Positions 33,260-41,314 of a stretch of DNA of 43,564 nucleotides are shown here, one piece after another. Made by a program: the position numbers and the translations under genes. Position 1 is the stretch's first letter. Every line of letters begins with the position of its first letter. Source of the stretch: Neorhizobium sp. SHOUNA12A (lineage in GTDB: Bacteria; Pseudomonadota; Alphaproteobacteria; Rhizobiales; Rhizobiaceae); the NCBI RefSeq assembly GCF_023006505.1, contig NZ_JALBGV010000050.1, positions 1-43,564 of the forward strand. Reading direction: 5' to 3'. Below the pieces are notes generated by a model that saw only the letters and a list, made by a program, of their open reading frames with translations, did no database searches and was not told where the DNA came from.

Positions 33260-34168
33260 ATGGAATGGAGAGGGCGCCGGCAATCGGACAATGTCGAGGA
33301 CCAGCGCGGCGCTTCCATGGACGGCAGTCCGCTGGGTCGCGGCGGCCTGCGCATCCCGATCGGTGGCGGTGGCCGCCGCGGCGGAGGGCTCGGCATCGGC
33401 GGGATCATCGTCATCCTGATCATCTGCTGGATCACCGGCATCAACCCGCTCTCGCTGCTGTCAGGCGAGCTCGGCATGGACGGTTCGGGTTTCGAACAGC
33501 AGCAGACGACCGGCAACCGCACGCCGGCCAATGACGACACGACAGCGTTCGTGCGCACCGTGCTGGCGGAGACGGAAGATACCTGGAACGGCATTTTCCA
33601 GGCCAACGGTCAGCAATATCAGGAGCCGACATTGGTGCTGTTTTCCGGCAAGGTGAACTCCGCCTGCGGATTTGCGTCTTCCGCAACGGGACCCTTCTAT
33701 TGCCCCGGCGACCATAAGCTTTATCTCGACACCAATTTCTTCAAGGAGCTTGAACAGCGCTTCGATGCTGCCGGTGATTTTGCCGAAGCCTATGTGATTG
33801 CCCACGAGGTCGGCCATCACGTACAGAACCTTCTCGGCATCCTGCCGAAATTCAACCAGGCCCGCCAGCGGATGAGCGAGGCCGATGCCAACCGCATGTC
33901 GGTGCGCGTCGAGCTGCAGGCCGACTGCTTTGCCGGCGTCTGGGGCAAGTTCACCCAGCAGAAGGGCATTCTCGATACCGGCGACCTCGAAGAAGCGCTG
34001 AACGCCGCCCAGCAGATCGGCGACGACACGCTGCAGAAGCGCAGCCAGGGCTATGTCGTGCCGGAAAGTTTCAACCACGGCACTTCGGCGCAGCGCGCGC
34101 GCTGGTTCAAGCGCGGGTTCGACACGGGCGACATGAAGGCCTGCGATACGTTCTCGGGGAATGTTTAG
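33260..34168 (+). CDS. Neutral zinc metallopeptidase (YpfJ family)
   Basis: A 302-residue protein of the YpfJ-type putative neutral zinc metallopeptidase family. The N-terminus is charged and Gly-rich (RIPIGGGGRRGGG), then a single TM helix (about 44-60), and a catalytic domain outside the membrane with His182-Glu183-xx-His186 in AHEVGHHVQNLLGI; a downstream acidic residue in ELQADCFAGVW is the likely third ligand. NSACGFASSATGPFYCPGD is also a family hallmark. ATG 33260 follows AGGAGA. Substrates are unknown. The gene is likely transcribed alone and is followed by a palindromic repeat. Confidence 0.9.
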   Translation: MEWRGRRQSDNVEDQRGASMDGSPLGRGGLRIPIGGGGRRGGGLGIGGIIVILIICWITGINPLSLLSGELGMDGSGFEQQQTTGNRTPANDDTTAFVRTVLAETEDTWNGIFQANGQQYQEPTLVLFSGKVNSACGFASSATGPFYCPGDHKLYLDTNFFKELEQRFDAAGDFAEAYVIAHEVGHHVQNLLGILPKFNQARQRMSEADANRMSVRVELQADCFAGVWGKFTQQKGILDTGDLEEALNAAQQIGDDTLQKRSQGYVVPESFNHGTSAQRARWFKRGFDTGDMKACDTFSGNV

Positions 34169-34185
34169 CTTCCAGACCTGTAGGA

Positions 34186-34392
34186 GAGGGCGGAGCCAGA
34201 TCGCCCCCCTCTGCCCTGCCGGGCATCTCCCCCACAGGTGGGGAGATCGGCTGGACGCCCGCTCACCACCCTACATTGGCCGTTACATCCTTAGCCGCGG
34301 TGCTTTGAGGCAGCGAGAGTGCCTCTTGTAATCTCCCCACCTGTGGGGGAGATGCCTGGCAGGGTTGAGGGGGCATGCTGGCTCCGCCCCTC
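34186..34392. repeat. Palindromic intergenic element, RIME-like
   Basis: Two 62-base arms (34186-34247 and 34331-34392) are inverted copies with only a few mismatches, separated by 83 bases. The cores are GGCATCTCCCCCACAGG and its complement. Such sequences are scattered in rhizobial genomes between genes; they resemble the RIME elements described for Rhizobiaceae. No gene is needed to explain it. It fills the gap between the peptidase gene and the AHSA1-type gene. A transcript through it would form a very long hairpin and might act as a terminator or mRNA stabiliser for both. Confidence 0.8.
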
Positions 34393-34456
34393 AATGATCC
34401 CGATCCTGAATGTCGTCTGCATTCGCTCACTTCGAGAGGGGAGCTAAGCCCAGTGC

Positions 34457-34939
34457 CTATTTATACATCCCCTCGCGCAGGTTGATGCCGTATTCCACAT
34501 AGGCCTTCAAGGCGCAGAGCATCTGCGACCAGCCCTGGCAGTTGCCGTAGGAGGCAGAAAGTCCGCCGGGTGTTTCGCGCCAGCCTTCCTCGGCGATCGT
34601 CACCAGTGTGCGATCATCCTCCAGTGGCTCGAAGGTCATGGTGACCGTTGTCTTGTAGTGGGCGGGAGTGACGTTCTCCGGTCCCTGTTCGGCCGCATTG
34701 CCTTCCGTCGCGTCCCAGCGCAGCACGATCTTGCTGTTCTTCTCCACCTCGACGACTTCAACGGGAAAGGCGCCCGGGAAGTCGTGAAAATCCCAGGTGA
34801 CCGTTGTGCCGGTCTCCAGCCGCCCCTTGGCGCCGCCTGTGGTGAAATAACCCGAAAGCTTTTTGGGATCGGCGACGGCCTCGAACACTTCCTCGACCGG
34901 TTTTGAAATCCGGCCGGATACCTTGAATTTCAGTTCCAT
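34457..34939 (-). CDS. SRPBCC / AHSA1-type protein
   Basis: A 160-residue START-like SRPBCC protein of the AHSA1 group (activator of Hsp90 ATPase-like fold, in bacteria of varied function). Start MELKFKVSGRISKPVEEVFEAVADPKKLSGYFTT; mid part VTWDFHDFPGAFPVEVVEVEKNSKIVLRWDA; end WRETPGGLSASYGNCQGWSQMLCALKAYVEYG. It would bind a hydrophobic ligand. Divergent from a small ArsR gene with 47 bases between; this ArsR-plus-AHSA1 layout is very common in bacteria and usually means the regulator controls the partner. Ribosome binding site AAGGGAG is good. Confidence 0.9.
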   Translation of the reverse strand: MELKFKVSGRISKPVEEVFEAVADPKKLSGYFTTGGAKGRLETGTTVTWDFHDFPGAFPVEVVEVEKNSKIVLRWDATEGNAAEQGPENVTPAHYKTTVTMTFEPLEDDRTLVTIAEEGWRETPGGLSASYGNCQGWSQMLCALKAYVEYGINLREGMYK

Positions 34940-34968
34940 GATCTTTCTCCCTTGTTTCTCCCTGCATT

Positions 34969-34988
34969 ATGTTATAAAAACATAACAT
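34969..34988. promoter_or_regulatory. Operator-like palindrome overlapping the ArsR-type start codon
   Basis: ATGTTAT-N6-ATAACAT, perfect seven-base arms. It covers the -10 region of the plus-strand gene (CTTGTT at 34951-34956, 16-base gap, TATAAA at 34973-34978) and runs into its ATG at 34987. It is also 30 bases upstream of the divergent AHSA1 start. Its placement fits repression of both genes by the ArsR product. Confidence 0.7.
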
Positions 34989-35310
34989 GTCAAGCAGTGA
35001 AAAAAACGACCGTATTTTCAAGGCTCTAGCAGCTCCGGTTCGCAGGGAGATTCTGGACGAGCTGAAGGACCGGCCGCAGACGACGGGCGATCTCTGTGCC
35101 CGGTTTCCGAAGCTCGACCGCTGCACCGTCATGCAGCATCTGAAAGTTCTGGAGGGGGCCGACCTGGTGCTGGTGAAGCGCGAGGGCCGGGAGCGCTGGA
35201 ACCATTTGAACCCGCTGCCGATCAAGGCGATCCACGACCGCTGGATCGGCGCCTATGCGGCGCATGCCGTGGATATGCTCGACCGGATGAAGCGGGATCT
35301 GGAAGACTAG
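34987..35310 (+). CDS. ArsR-family regulator, probably leaderless
   Basis: A 107-residue winged-helix repressor: IFKALAAPVRREILDELKDRPQTTGDLCARFPKLDRCTVMQHLKVLEGADLVLVKREGRERWNHLN. No metal-binding cysteine pair typical of metalloregulators is seen; this is the non-metal type usually found with AHSA1 genes. The ATG at 34987 has no ribosome binding site and the inferred transcription start falls on or one base before it, so the mRNA is probably leaderless. It ends four bases inside the convergent DUF2938 gene. Confidence 0.88.
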   Translation: MSSSEKNDRIFKALAAPVRREILDELKDRPQTTGDLCARFPKLDRCTVMQHLKVLEGADLVLVKREGRERWNHLNPLPIKAIHDRWIGAYAAHAVDMLDRMKRDLED

Positions 35311-35786
35311 CGGATCAGCAGCGCTGTGCCGTAAAGCCCGAGCGCGAAAACGGTGTGGGCGGCGAAGTTGAGAAAGCGAACCTTGTTCGGCCTCGGCGTC
35401 TTCGAAGCGGCCCAGCCAAGGCCAAGGCCGGGCTGCATCAGAAACCAGCCGGCGCCGATGGTGACGATGCCGAGGATCCAGGCGGGAATGAAGGTGGGCG
35501 CAGCGAACCAGTTCTGCCCCATGACCAGGGCGAGGATCAGACCGTAGAGAACACCGATGGCGTAATGGCCGGCCCAGCCGAGAGCCAGTTCATGTTCGTA
35601 GGGTTCGGCTGCCGCGATGCTGTCGTGAAACACCTTTCCGCGGTGCAGGTGCCAGAACCAGCGCCCGGCCGGAGCCCAGTTGGCCTTGGGCTGGCCGAAG
35701 ACCCTGTTCAGCACGATCGCCCAGAGGTCCATCAGGATGGTGGCGCCGAGCCCGATGAGAATGCCGCGCCAGAGAAGTTCGATCAT
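35307..35786 (-). CDS. DUF2938 membrane protein
   Basis: A 159-residue protein with about four hydrophobic segments: MIELLWRGILIGLGATILMDLWAIVLNRV at the start, HYAIGVLYGLILALVMG, FIPAWILGIVTIGAGWFLMQPGLGLGWAASKTPRP (DUF2938 hallmark) and a terminal NFAAHTVFALGLYGTALLIR. Function unknown; homologues often sit with ArsR/AHSA1 or redox genes. It overlaps the convergent ArsR gene by four bases. The start ATG is at 35786; no strong ribosome binding site. Confidence 0.84.
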   Translation of the reverse strand: MIELLWRGILIGLGATILMDLWAIVLNRVFGQPKANWAPAGRWFWHLHRGKVFHDSIAAAEPYEHELALGWAGHYAIGVLYGLILALVMGQNWFAAPTFIPAWILGIVTIGAGWFLMQPGLGLGWAASKTPRPNKVRFLNFAAHTVFALGLYGTALLIR

Positions 35787-35869
35787 GAGAGGCCGCCGGA
35801 GAGAGGGAAGTTCAATTTCAATCTCTATGAGGTCCGGTTTGGGCTGTTGAGATCCTGCAGGCTCCGAGA

Positions 35870-36241
35870 CTAGGGAAACATCTTGTCGGCGGTGGCGGTC
35901 GCGAGCGTCTTGCCTCCGGCGTCCAGAGCATTCACCGTGAAGCGGTATTTGTGCTTGCCGGAGGGAGGGCAGGGGCCGGTATAGCTGAAGGCGCCATAGG
36001 CGAGCGATTTCTGGCCGGAATAGTCGACCTTGCCGCCGCCGTGGTTATAATCCGGAACGTTCATATCCTTCATGCGGATATCGAGCGCCTTGGTGCCGGC
36101 CGGCACGCCCGACAGCGAGATCGGCGGCGATTTCGAGTCGAAACATTTCTTTGTCGGTCCCCAATCGAAGGAGACCTTCATATCCGCCATCGCGGCGGTA
36201 CACGATGCCAGGAGAAATGCGATCACCATCAATCCGCGCAT
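35870..36241 (-). CDS. Small exported PEBP/YbhB-like protein
   Basis: About 123 residues after choosing ATG 36241 (GGGGG upstream); residues 1-20 form a signal peptide (MVIAFLLASCTAAMADMKV). It shows the phosphatidylethanolamine-binding pattern PPISLSGVPAGTKALDIRMKDMN and SYTGPCPPSGKHKYRFTVNALDA, but is shorter than YbhB/YbcL proteins (about 160-180), and the DPDAP-type anion site is reduced to DMNVPDYNHGG. It may have lost ligand binding or be a distinct subgroup. Periplasmic. It stands alone, with 282 gene-free bases before the next gene. Confidence 0.75.
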   Translation of the reverse strand: MRGLMVIAFLLASCTAAMADMKVSFDWGPTKKCFDSKSPPISLSGVPAGTKALDIRMKDMNVPDYNHGGGKVDYSGQKSLAYGAFSYTGPCPPSGKHKYRFTVNALDAGGKTLATATADKMFP

Positions 36242-36523
36242 GACAATCCCCCAATCGATCACGGTCAAAGCAACAGGAGGTAGACTAGGCTTTCGCGTGC
36301 ATCTGTCAACGAAGGTCGCGCATAAATGGTGTATGGCCGGGCTGAGGAACTAACGTTCTGGAAGCAGAGGAGCGCCGGGTTGCATGACTATGCGTTGCGG
36401 TTGTGCCTTTCATCAAAAACTTTGAAATGTTCACGTATTGTTTCGGTTTTCCTTTACCGCTATGTAGGCAGCCCGGCGAATTGATCGTCTTTCAAGAAAA
36501 CACCATTGCTAGAGAGACATTTA

Positions 36524-37783
36524 ATGCTCGACCCGAAATTTGTCCGCCGAGGCCTTTTCCTCGTCTTCATGATCCTGTTTCTGGATATCATCGGGATCGC
36601 AATCATCATGCCGGTGCTGCCGACCTTCCTGCGCGAGCTGACCGGCGACGACATGAGTGCGGCGGCCGTCGACGGCGGCTGGCTGCTGCTTATCTATTCC
36701 GGCATGCAGTTTCTGTTTGCGCCGCTGCTCGGCAATCTCAGCGACCGTTTCGGCCGGCGGCCAATCCTGCTCGCCTCGGTCCTCACCTTCGCTCTCGACA
36801 ACCTGATCTGCGCGGCCGCCACCAGTTTCTGGATGCTGTTCGTCGGTCGTGTGTTGGCCGGTATTTCCGGCGGCAGTTTTGCCACCTGCTCGGCCTATAT
36901 TGCCGATATCAGCAATGAGAAAAATCGCGCCAAGAACTTTGGCCTGGTCGGGATCGCCTTCGGCGTCGGTTTCACGGTCGGGCCGGTGATCGGAGGGCTG
37001 CTCGGCGAACTCGGGCCGCGTGTGCCGTTCCTTGGCGCCGGGCTCTTGTCGCTTGCCAATTTCGTCGCTTCCTGGTTCCTGCTGCCGGAGACGCTCGACA
37101 AGGCGAACCGCCGCAAGTTCGAGTTGAAGCGCGCCAATCCGCTCGGTGCGCTGCGCCAGATGCGCCATTATCCGGGCATCGGCTGGATCATGCTGGTGAT
37201 GTTCCTCTATTGGTTGGCACACGCGGTCTATCCGTCCGTCTGGTCCTTTGTGTCCACCTATCGTTACGGCTGGAGCGAGGGGCAGATCGGCCTGTCGCTC
37301 GGTCTGTTCGGTATCTGCGCCGCGTTTGTCATGGGCTTCATCCTGCCGAAACTGGTACCTGTGCTCGGCGAATGGAAGACTGCGGTGCTCGGGCTTTGTT
37401 TCTGCTGCCTCGGCCTTAGCGGTTATGCCTTCGCGTGGCAGGGGTGGATGGTCTATGCCGTCATCCTTGTGACGACGATAGAGAACATCGCCGATCCGGC
37501 GCTGCGCAGCATTGCTTCGGCCAAGGTGCCGCCGTCGGCCCAAGGGGAGCTGCAGGGCGCGATGACGAGCCTCACCAGCCTGACGACGATCGTCGGTCCG
37601 GCGATCTTCACGCAGCTGTTCAGCGCGTTCACGGGGGAGCATGCGAAAATGGAGTTCGCGGGCGCGCCATACATGATGGCGGCGATTTTCATGGCTTGTG
37701 CCATTTTGGTGTTCCTGAGCCGGATTTCACGGAAAACACAGGTGGTTGGGCGCGAAACCGAGCTCACGCATCAGATTTCTTGA
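36524..37783 (+). CDS. MFS efflux transporter, TetA-like (DHA1)
   Basis: Twelve-TM major facilitator of 419 residues. The DHA1/TCR signature is complete: GIAIIMPVLPTFLREL, GNLSDRFGRRPILLASVLTFALDNLICA (motif A, with its GxLSDRFGRRP), GRVLAGISGGSFATCSAYIADIS (motif B-like), GFTVGPVIGGLLGELGPRVPF (motif C). It exports drugs by proton antiport; tetracycline specificity is not shown. ATG 36524 follows AGAGAGA. No tetR gene is near. The MATE pump follows 128 bases later in the same direction but with its own ribosome binding site; whether both are cotranscribed is open. Confidence 0.9.
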   Translation: MLDPKFVRRGLFLVFMILFLDIIGIAIIMPVLPTFLRELTGDDMSAAAVDGGWLLLIYSGMQFLFAPLLGNLSDRFGRRPILLASVLTFALDNLICAAATSFWMLFVGRVLAGISGGSFATCSAYIADISNEKNRAKNFGLVGIAFGVGFTVGPVIGGLLGELGPRVPFLGAGLLSLANFVASWFLLPETLDKANRRKFELKRANPLGALRQMRHYPGIGWIMLVMFLYWLAHAVYPSVWSFVSTYRYGWSEGQIGLSLGLFGICAAFVMGFILPKLVPVLGEWKTAVLGLCFCCLGLSGYAFAWQGWMVYAVILVTTIENIADPALRSIASAKVPPSAQGELQGAMTSLTSLTTIVGPAIFTQLFSAFTGEHAKMEFAGAPYMMAAIFMACAILVFLSRISRKTQVVGRETELTHQIS

Positions 37784-37911
37784 AGAAACGTCCAAAAATA
37801 CTGCTGAATCGCCTGTAAGTGTTGCCGCACGGATGATGCTCCTCTATAGGCTGTGTCATCCGCCGCTCGCCAGTTTCTGGAAGCGGCTTTTTTCGTCTGC
37901 GGAGGAGTGTC

Positions 37912-39309
37912 ATGTCGAGCCTTTCCACCACCATGGCTGTGACGGTGACGGACAATTCCTGGTCCGCACATATGCGCGCGACCCTTGCGCTCGGCGTGCC
38001 GCTGGTCGGGGCGCAGCTGGCGCAGATGGCGATCAACACGACCGACGTCATCCTGGTCGGCTGGCTCGGCACGACCGAGCTCGCTTCCGTGGTGCTCGCC
38101 ACGCAGATGTTCTTCCTGGTCTTCATCTTCGGCACCGGGTTCACCAGCGCCGTGGTGCCGATGGTGGCGCAGGCGCTCGGGCATGGCGATAGCCGCTCGG
38201 TGCGTCGGTCGGTTCGCATGGGGCTGTGGATCGTGCTTGCGTTCGGGGTGCTGACGGCGCCGATTCTGTGGTTCTCGGCACCCATCCTTCTGGCGCTCGG
38301 GCAGCAGCCGGATGTCGCGGCAAATGCACAGAGCTATTTGCGCATCGCCCAATGGGGCATTTTCCCGGCGCTGGGGCTGATGGCGCTTCGAAGCTTCGTC
38401 ACCGGGCTCGAGAAGGGCGGCATCGTGCTTTACGTCACGATCGTGATGTTCCTCATCAATGCCAGCCTTGCCTATCTGCTGATCTTCGGTCATTTCGGTG
38501 CACCGGAAATGGGCCTGCACGGGGCGGCAATCGCTTCCGTCGCCGCCAACCTGTTCGGTTTCGTGGCCGCTCTCCTTTATGTGGAAAGCCAGCCGAAGAT
38601 GCGCGCTTACGAGATCTTCGTGCGCTTCTGGCGGCCGGACTGGAGCATGGTGCGCGAGATTGTCGTGCTCGGCCTGCCGATCAGCTTCACCATTCTGGCG
38701 GAAACCAGCCTGTTTTCGGCTGCCTCCCTGCTGATGGGCATCATCGGCAAGCTGGAACTCGCAGCCCACGGCATCGCGCTGCAGCTCGCAGCGATCGCCT
38801 TCATGATCCCGCTCGGCCTGTCGCAGGTGGCGACGGTGCGCGTCGGGCTGGCCAATGGCCGCGGTGATCTTCTCGGCGTCAAGCGGGCGGCGCTTGCCGT
38901 GCTTGCGGTCAGCGTCCTGTTCACCACAATCGGCAGCGTGCTGTATGCGACGATCCCGCACTTCTTCGGCAATCTGTTCCTGGATACACGCAAGGAGGAC
39001 GCCGCGACCGTGCTGAAATTGGCGGTGCCGCTGATCGTCATCGCCGGGGCTTTCCAGCTGGTCGACGGGCTACAGGTGGTTGGCGCCAGCCTGTTGCGTG
39101 GCCTCAAGGACACCAGGGTGCCAATGGTGCTGGCGCTGATCGCCTATTGGCCGATCGGTTTCGCCTGCGCCTGGGTCTTCGCGTTCCCGCTCGGGTTTCG
39201 CGGCGAAGGCGTCTGGTTTGGCTTCGTCACCGGCCTCGCAGCGGCCGCGGTTCTGCTTTGCGGCCGCTTCTGGCTGCTGGTGAGACGCCAGGCCAGAACG
39301 ACCCGCTGA
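37912..39309 (+). CDS. MATE-family efflux transporter
   Basis: Multidrug and toxic compound extrusion transporter of 465 residues with twelve hydrophobic segments. N-half: LALGVPLVGAQLAQMAINTTDVILVGWLGTTELASVVLATQMFFLVFIFGTGFTSAVVPMVAQALGHGD, the NorM-type pattern; C-half repeats it (SFTILAETSLFSAASLLMGIIGKLELAAHGIALQLAAIAFMIPLGLSQVATVRVGLANGRGD). It expels cationic drugs using Na+ or H+. A strong GGAGGAG precedes the ATG. It converges with the ABM gene. Two efflux pumps side by side plus the SoxR-type promoter nearby suggest a detoxification patch, by inference. Confidence 0.94.
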   Translation: MSSLSTTMAVTVTDNSWSAHMRATLALGVPLVGAQLAQMAINTTDVILVGWLGTTELASVVLATQMFFLVFIFGTGFTSAVVPMVAQALGHGDSRSVRRSVRMGLWIVLAFGVLTAPILWFSAPILLALGQQPDVAANAQSYLRIAQWGIFPALGLMALRSFVTGLEKGGIVLYVTIVMFLINASLAYLLIFGHFGAPEMGLHGAAIASVAANLFGFVAALLYVESQPKMRAYEIFVRFWRPDWSMVREIVVLGLPISFTILAETSLFSAASLLMGIIGKLELAAHGIALQLAAIAFMIPLGLSQVATVRVGLANGRGDLLGVKRAALAVLAVSVLFTTIGSVLYATIPHFFGNLFLDTRKEDAATVLKLAVPLIVIAGAFQLVDGLQVVGASLLRGLKDTRVPMVLALIAYWPIGFACAWVFAFPLGFRGEGVWFGFVTGLAAAAVLLCGRFWLLVRRQARTTR

Positions 39310-39334
39310 AGAGCCAGCGGACCGTCTTTGTTGG

Positions 39335-39685
39335 TCAGGCCGGTTGGAGCTCTTGTAAAACCGCCCTGTGGTAGAAGCCGACATTGGTCTCTACGCCGAG
39401 GCGTCGGCTCAACGCCTGCCTATCGATGCCTGCCTCCTCATCGGATTTTGCGACTGCGGCAATGATCGGCTGAAGAGCGTGCTCGCCTTCGAACTGGAGG
39501 ATGGTGATGACGTTGAACAGTCCGGCGCTGGAAGCCTGTTCCAGGATCAGATCGTCGACGAATCCCGGCTGGGCGCGGATAACCTTATGCGTCCTGTGAA
39601 CCAACGCCATGAATTCTTCGCGCCCTTCGACCGGGACCGCAAACCTGTTGACGCGAAAAATGCGTCGATTCTGTATTTCGCTCAT
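39335..39685 (-). CDS. ABM (antibiotic biosynthesis monooxygenase) domain protein
   Basis: A 116-residue dimeric alpha/beta-barrel type protein: RIFRVNRFAVPVEGREEFMALVHRTHKVIRAQPGFVDDLILEQ, ending with VITILQFEGEHALQPIIAAVAKSDEEAGIDR. ABM proteins act as cofactor-free monooxygenases on quinols or small electrophiles. The ATG at 39685 has AGGGG eight bases upstream. Its promoter carries a SoxR-like dyad with the 19-base spacer, so it is probably induced by redox-cycling compounds; in actinomycetes SoxR targets include ABM proteins, which makes the link plausible. It is downstream of carA but likely has its own control. No soxR gene lies in the window. Confidence 0.87.
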   Translation of the reverse strand: MSEIQNRRIFRVNRFAVPVEGREEFMALVHRTHKVIRAQPGFVDDLILEQASSAGLFNVITILQFEGEHALQPIIAAVAKSDEEAGIDRQALSRRLGVETNVGFYHRAVLQELQPA

Positions 39686-39693
39686 ATGAAAAA

Positions 39694-39717
39694 CCCCTGC
39701 TCGATCTTGAACAGGGG
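39694..39717 (-). terminator. Hairpin before the ABM gene, carA read-through terminator
   Basis: Stem CCCCTGTTC/GAGCAGGGG (one G-U pair), loop of six, followed on the minus strand by five T residues. It is the first terminator-like structure after carA. Its 3' arm contains the AGGGG ribosome binding site of the ABM gene. Confidence 0.65.
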
Positions 39718-39719
39718 CG

Positions 39720-39750
39720 TTTATGGGACCTCAACCAATGTTGAGGTCAA
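39720..39750 (-). promoter_or_regulatory. SoxR/MerR-type promoter for the ABM gene
   Basis: On the minus strand: TTGACC (-35, 39745-39750), exactly 19 bases, CATAAA (-10, 39720-39725). The spacer and -35 hold the dyad at 39729-39746, CCTCAACCAATGTTGAGG in plus sense, matching the soxS operator CCTCAAG-N4-CTTGAGG layout. A 19-base spacer with a central dyad is the hallmark of MerR-family activated promoters. The predicted start is about 39713, within the left arm of the adjacent hairpin. Confidence 0.75.
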
Positions 39751-39784
39751 TAGGCGGCTGCGGATTTTTTAAGGGCGCCCGAAT

Positions 39785-40990
39785 TCAGCGCTCGGCGAGG
39801 GCAGGTTCGCCCTTCTTCTCGCGCACCATGTTGATGAAGCGACGGAAGAGATAGTGGCTGTCCTGCGGGCCGGGCGAGGCTTCCGGATGGTGCTGGACCG
39901 AGAACACCTGCTTGCCAGTGACGCGCAGGCCGCAATTGCTGCCGTCGAAGAGGGAAATGTGAGTCTCCTCAACGCCTTGCGGCAGAGACTTCGAATCGAC
40001 CGCGAAGCCGTGATTCATCGAGACGATCTCGACCTTGCCGGTGGTGTGGTCCTTGACCGGGTGGTTGGCGCCGTGATGGCCCTGATGCATCTTTTCGGTC
40101 TTGGCGCCGAGCGCCAGGCCGAGCATCTGGTGGCCAAGGCAGATACCGAAGGTCGGGATATCCGTATTGATGACGTCCCTGATGACCGGCACGGCATATT
40201 CGCCGGTCGCGGCCGGGTCGCCCGGGCCGTTCGACAGGAAGATGCCATCCGGCTTCAGAGCCATGATGTCTTCCGCAGAGGTCTGGGCGGGCACCACCGT
40301 CACCTTGCAGTCGAGGCCGGCGAAAAGGCGCAGGATGTTGCGCTTCACGCCGTAGTCGACGCAGACGATATGGTATTTTGCGTCTTCCGGCTTCAGGTCG
40401 TCATACCCTTCATTCCAGACCCAGGGCTTCTGGTTCCATTGCGAGGACTGACCGGAAGTCGCTTCCTTGGCGAGGTCGAGGCCTTCGAGCCCGCTCCAGG
40501 CGCGAGCTTCGGCCTTCAGAGCCTCGATATCGAAGACGCCGTTGGGGTCATGGGCGATGACGGCGTTCGGTGCGCCGTTCTGGCGGATCCAGGCGGTGAG
40601 CGCGCGGGTGTCGATGCCCGAAAGGCCGATGATGCCGCGGGCTTTCAGCCAGCCGTCGAGATCCTTAGAGGCGCGGTAGTTGGAGGGTTCGGTGATGTCG
40701 GCCTTGAAGATGGTGCCGACCGCGCCGCGGCGAGCTGCCGGCGTCAGGTCCTCGACGTCTTCTTCGTTTGTGCCGATATTGCCGATATGCGGGAAGGTGA
40801 AGGTGACGATCTGGCCGAGATAGGAAGGGTCGGTCAGGATCTCCTGGTAACCGGTCAGCGCGGTGTTGAACACCACTTCGGCCGGCACCTTGCCGGTTGC
40901 GCCGATCCCGGTTCCTTCGATCACGGTGCCATCGGCCAGAACGAGCAATGCGGTGGGTTTCTTGGTGGTCCAGGGAGCGGTCGCGGTCAT
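39785..40990 (-). CDS. carA: Carbamoyl-phosphate synthase small subunit
   Basis: 401 residues. Supplies ammonia from glutamine to CarB. N-terminal domain 1-150 (LLVLADGTVIEGTGIGATGKVPAEVVFNTALTGYQEILTDPSY); class I glutaminase domain from about 205 with the nucleophile Cys284 in FGICLGHQMLGLALGAK and the His/Glu pair in SVQHHPEASPGP. ATG 40990 (AAGG six bases before) is preferred over ATG 40996, which would have the Shine-Dalgarno directly abutting. carB lies 11 kb downstream on the same strand. Divergent from the YqeY gene with about 320 bases between. Confidence 0.97.
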   Translation of the reverse strand: MTATAPWTTKKPTALLVLADGTVIEGTGIGATGKVPAEVVFNTALTGYQEILTDPSYLGQIVTFTFPHIGNIGTNEEDVEDLTPAARRGAVGTIFKADITEPSNYRASKDLDGWLKARGIIGLSGIDTRALTAWIRQNGAPNAVIAHDPNGVFDIEALKAEARAWSGLEGLDLAKEATSGQSSQWNQKPWVWNEGYDDLKPEDAKYHIVCVDYGVKRNILRLFAGLDCKVTVVPAQTSAEDIMALKPDGIFLSNGPGDPAATGEYAVPVIRDVINTDIPTFGICLGHQMLGLALGAKTEKMHQGHHGANHPVKDHTTGKVEIVSMNHGFAVDSKSLPQGVEETHISLFDGSNCGLRVTGKQVFSVQHHPEASPGPQDSHYLFRRFINMVREKKGEPALAER

Positions 40991-41314
40991 ATCCATCCTT
41001 CTGCCTCACCGGTCCCGTCCCTTGAAGAGACAGGCTGCGAGGGCCATTTATGGTCGTGAGAGACGGGCGCGCGGAATCCCGGCGCAAGCCCTAACCTCTA
41101 AATCTCGTGCAGGTGCCGGAAAATAGACAAAGCAGGCGAGGTGGTCAATCTCGGCGCCGAAGAATTCCATGGGGATTATAAGCCATCGGATTCAAGGATT
41201 TGGGCGAATTGATTTGATCGCCTCCGGCCCGTCGTCTATGACAGCGGTGTGAATGCCAAGGAAAAGCCACAATTCACGACGCCTGCGCCCAGGCTTTTCC
41301 CAAGGAGAAAAATG
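40991..41314. other. Gene-free stretch between carA and the YqeY gene
   Basis: About 320 bases with the divergent promoters of carA and the YqeY gene. No gene, riboswitch or attenuator pattern I can defend is visible; a pyrimidine-regulated element was looked for and not found. Confidence 0.5.

Noticed and set aside
36242..36523. tetR-type regulator for the Tet-like pump
   Set aside because: No regulator is encoded in the gap and no operator palindrome was seen.
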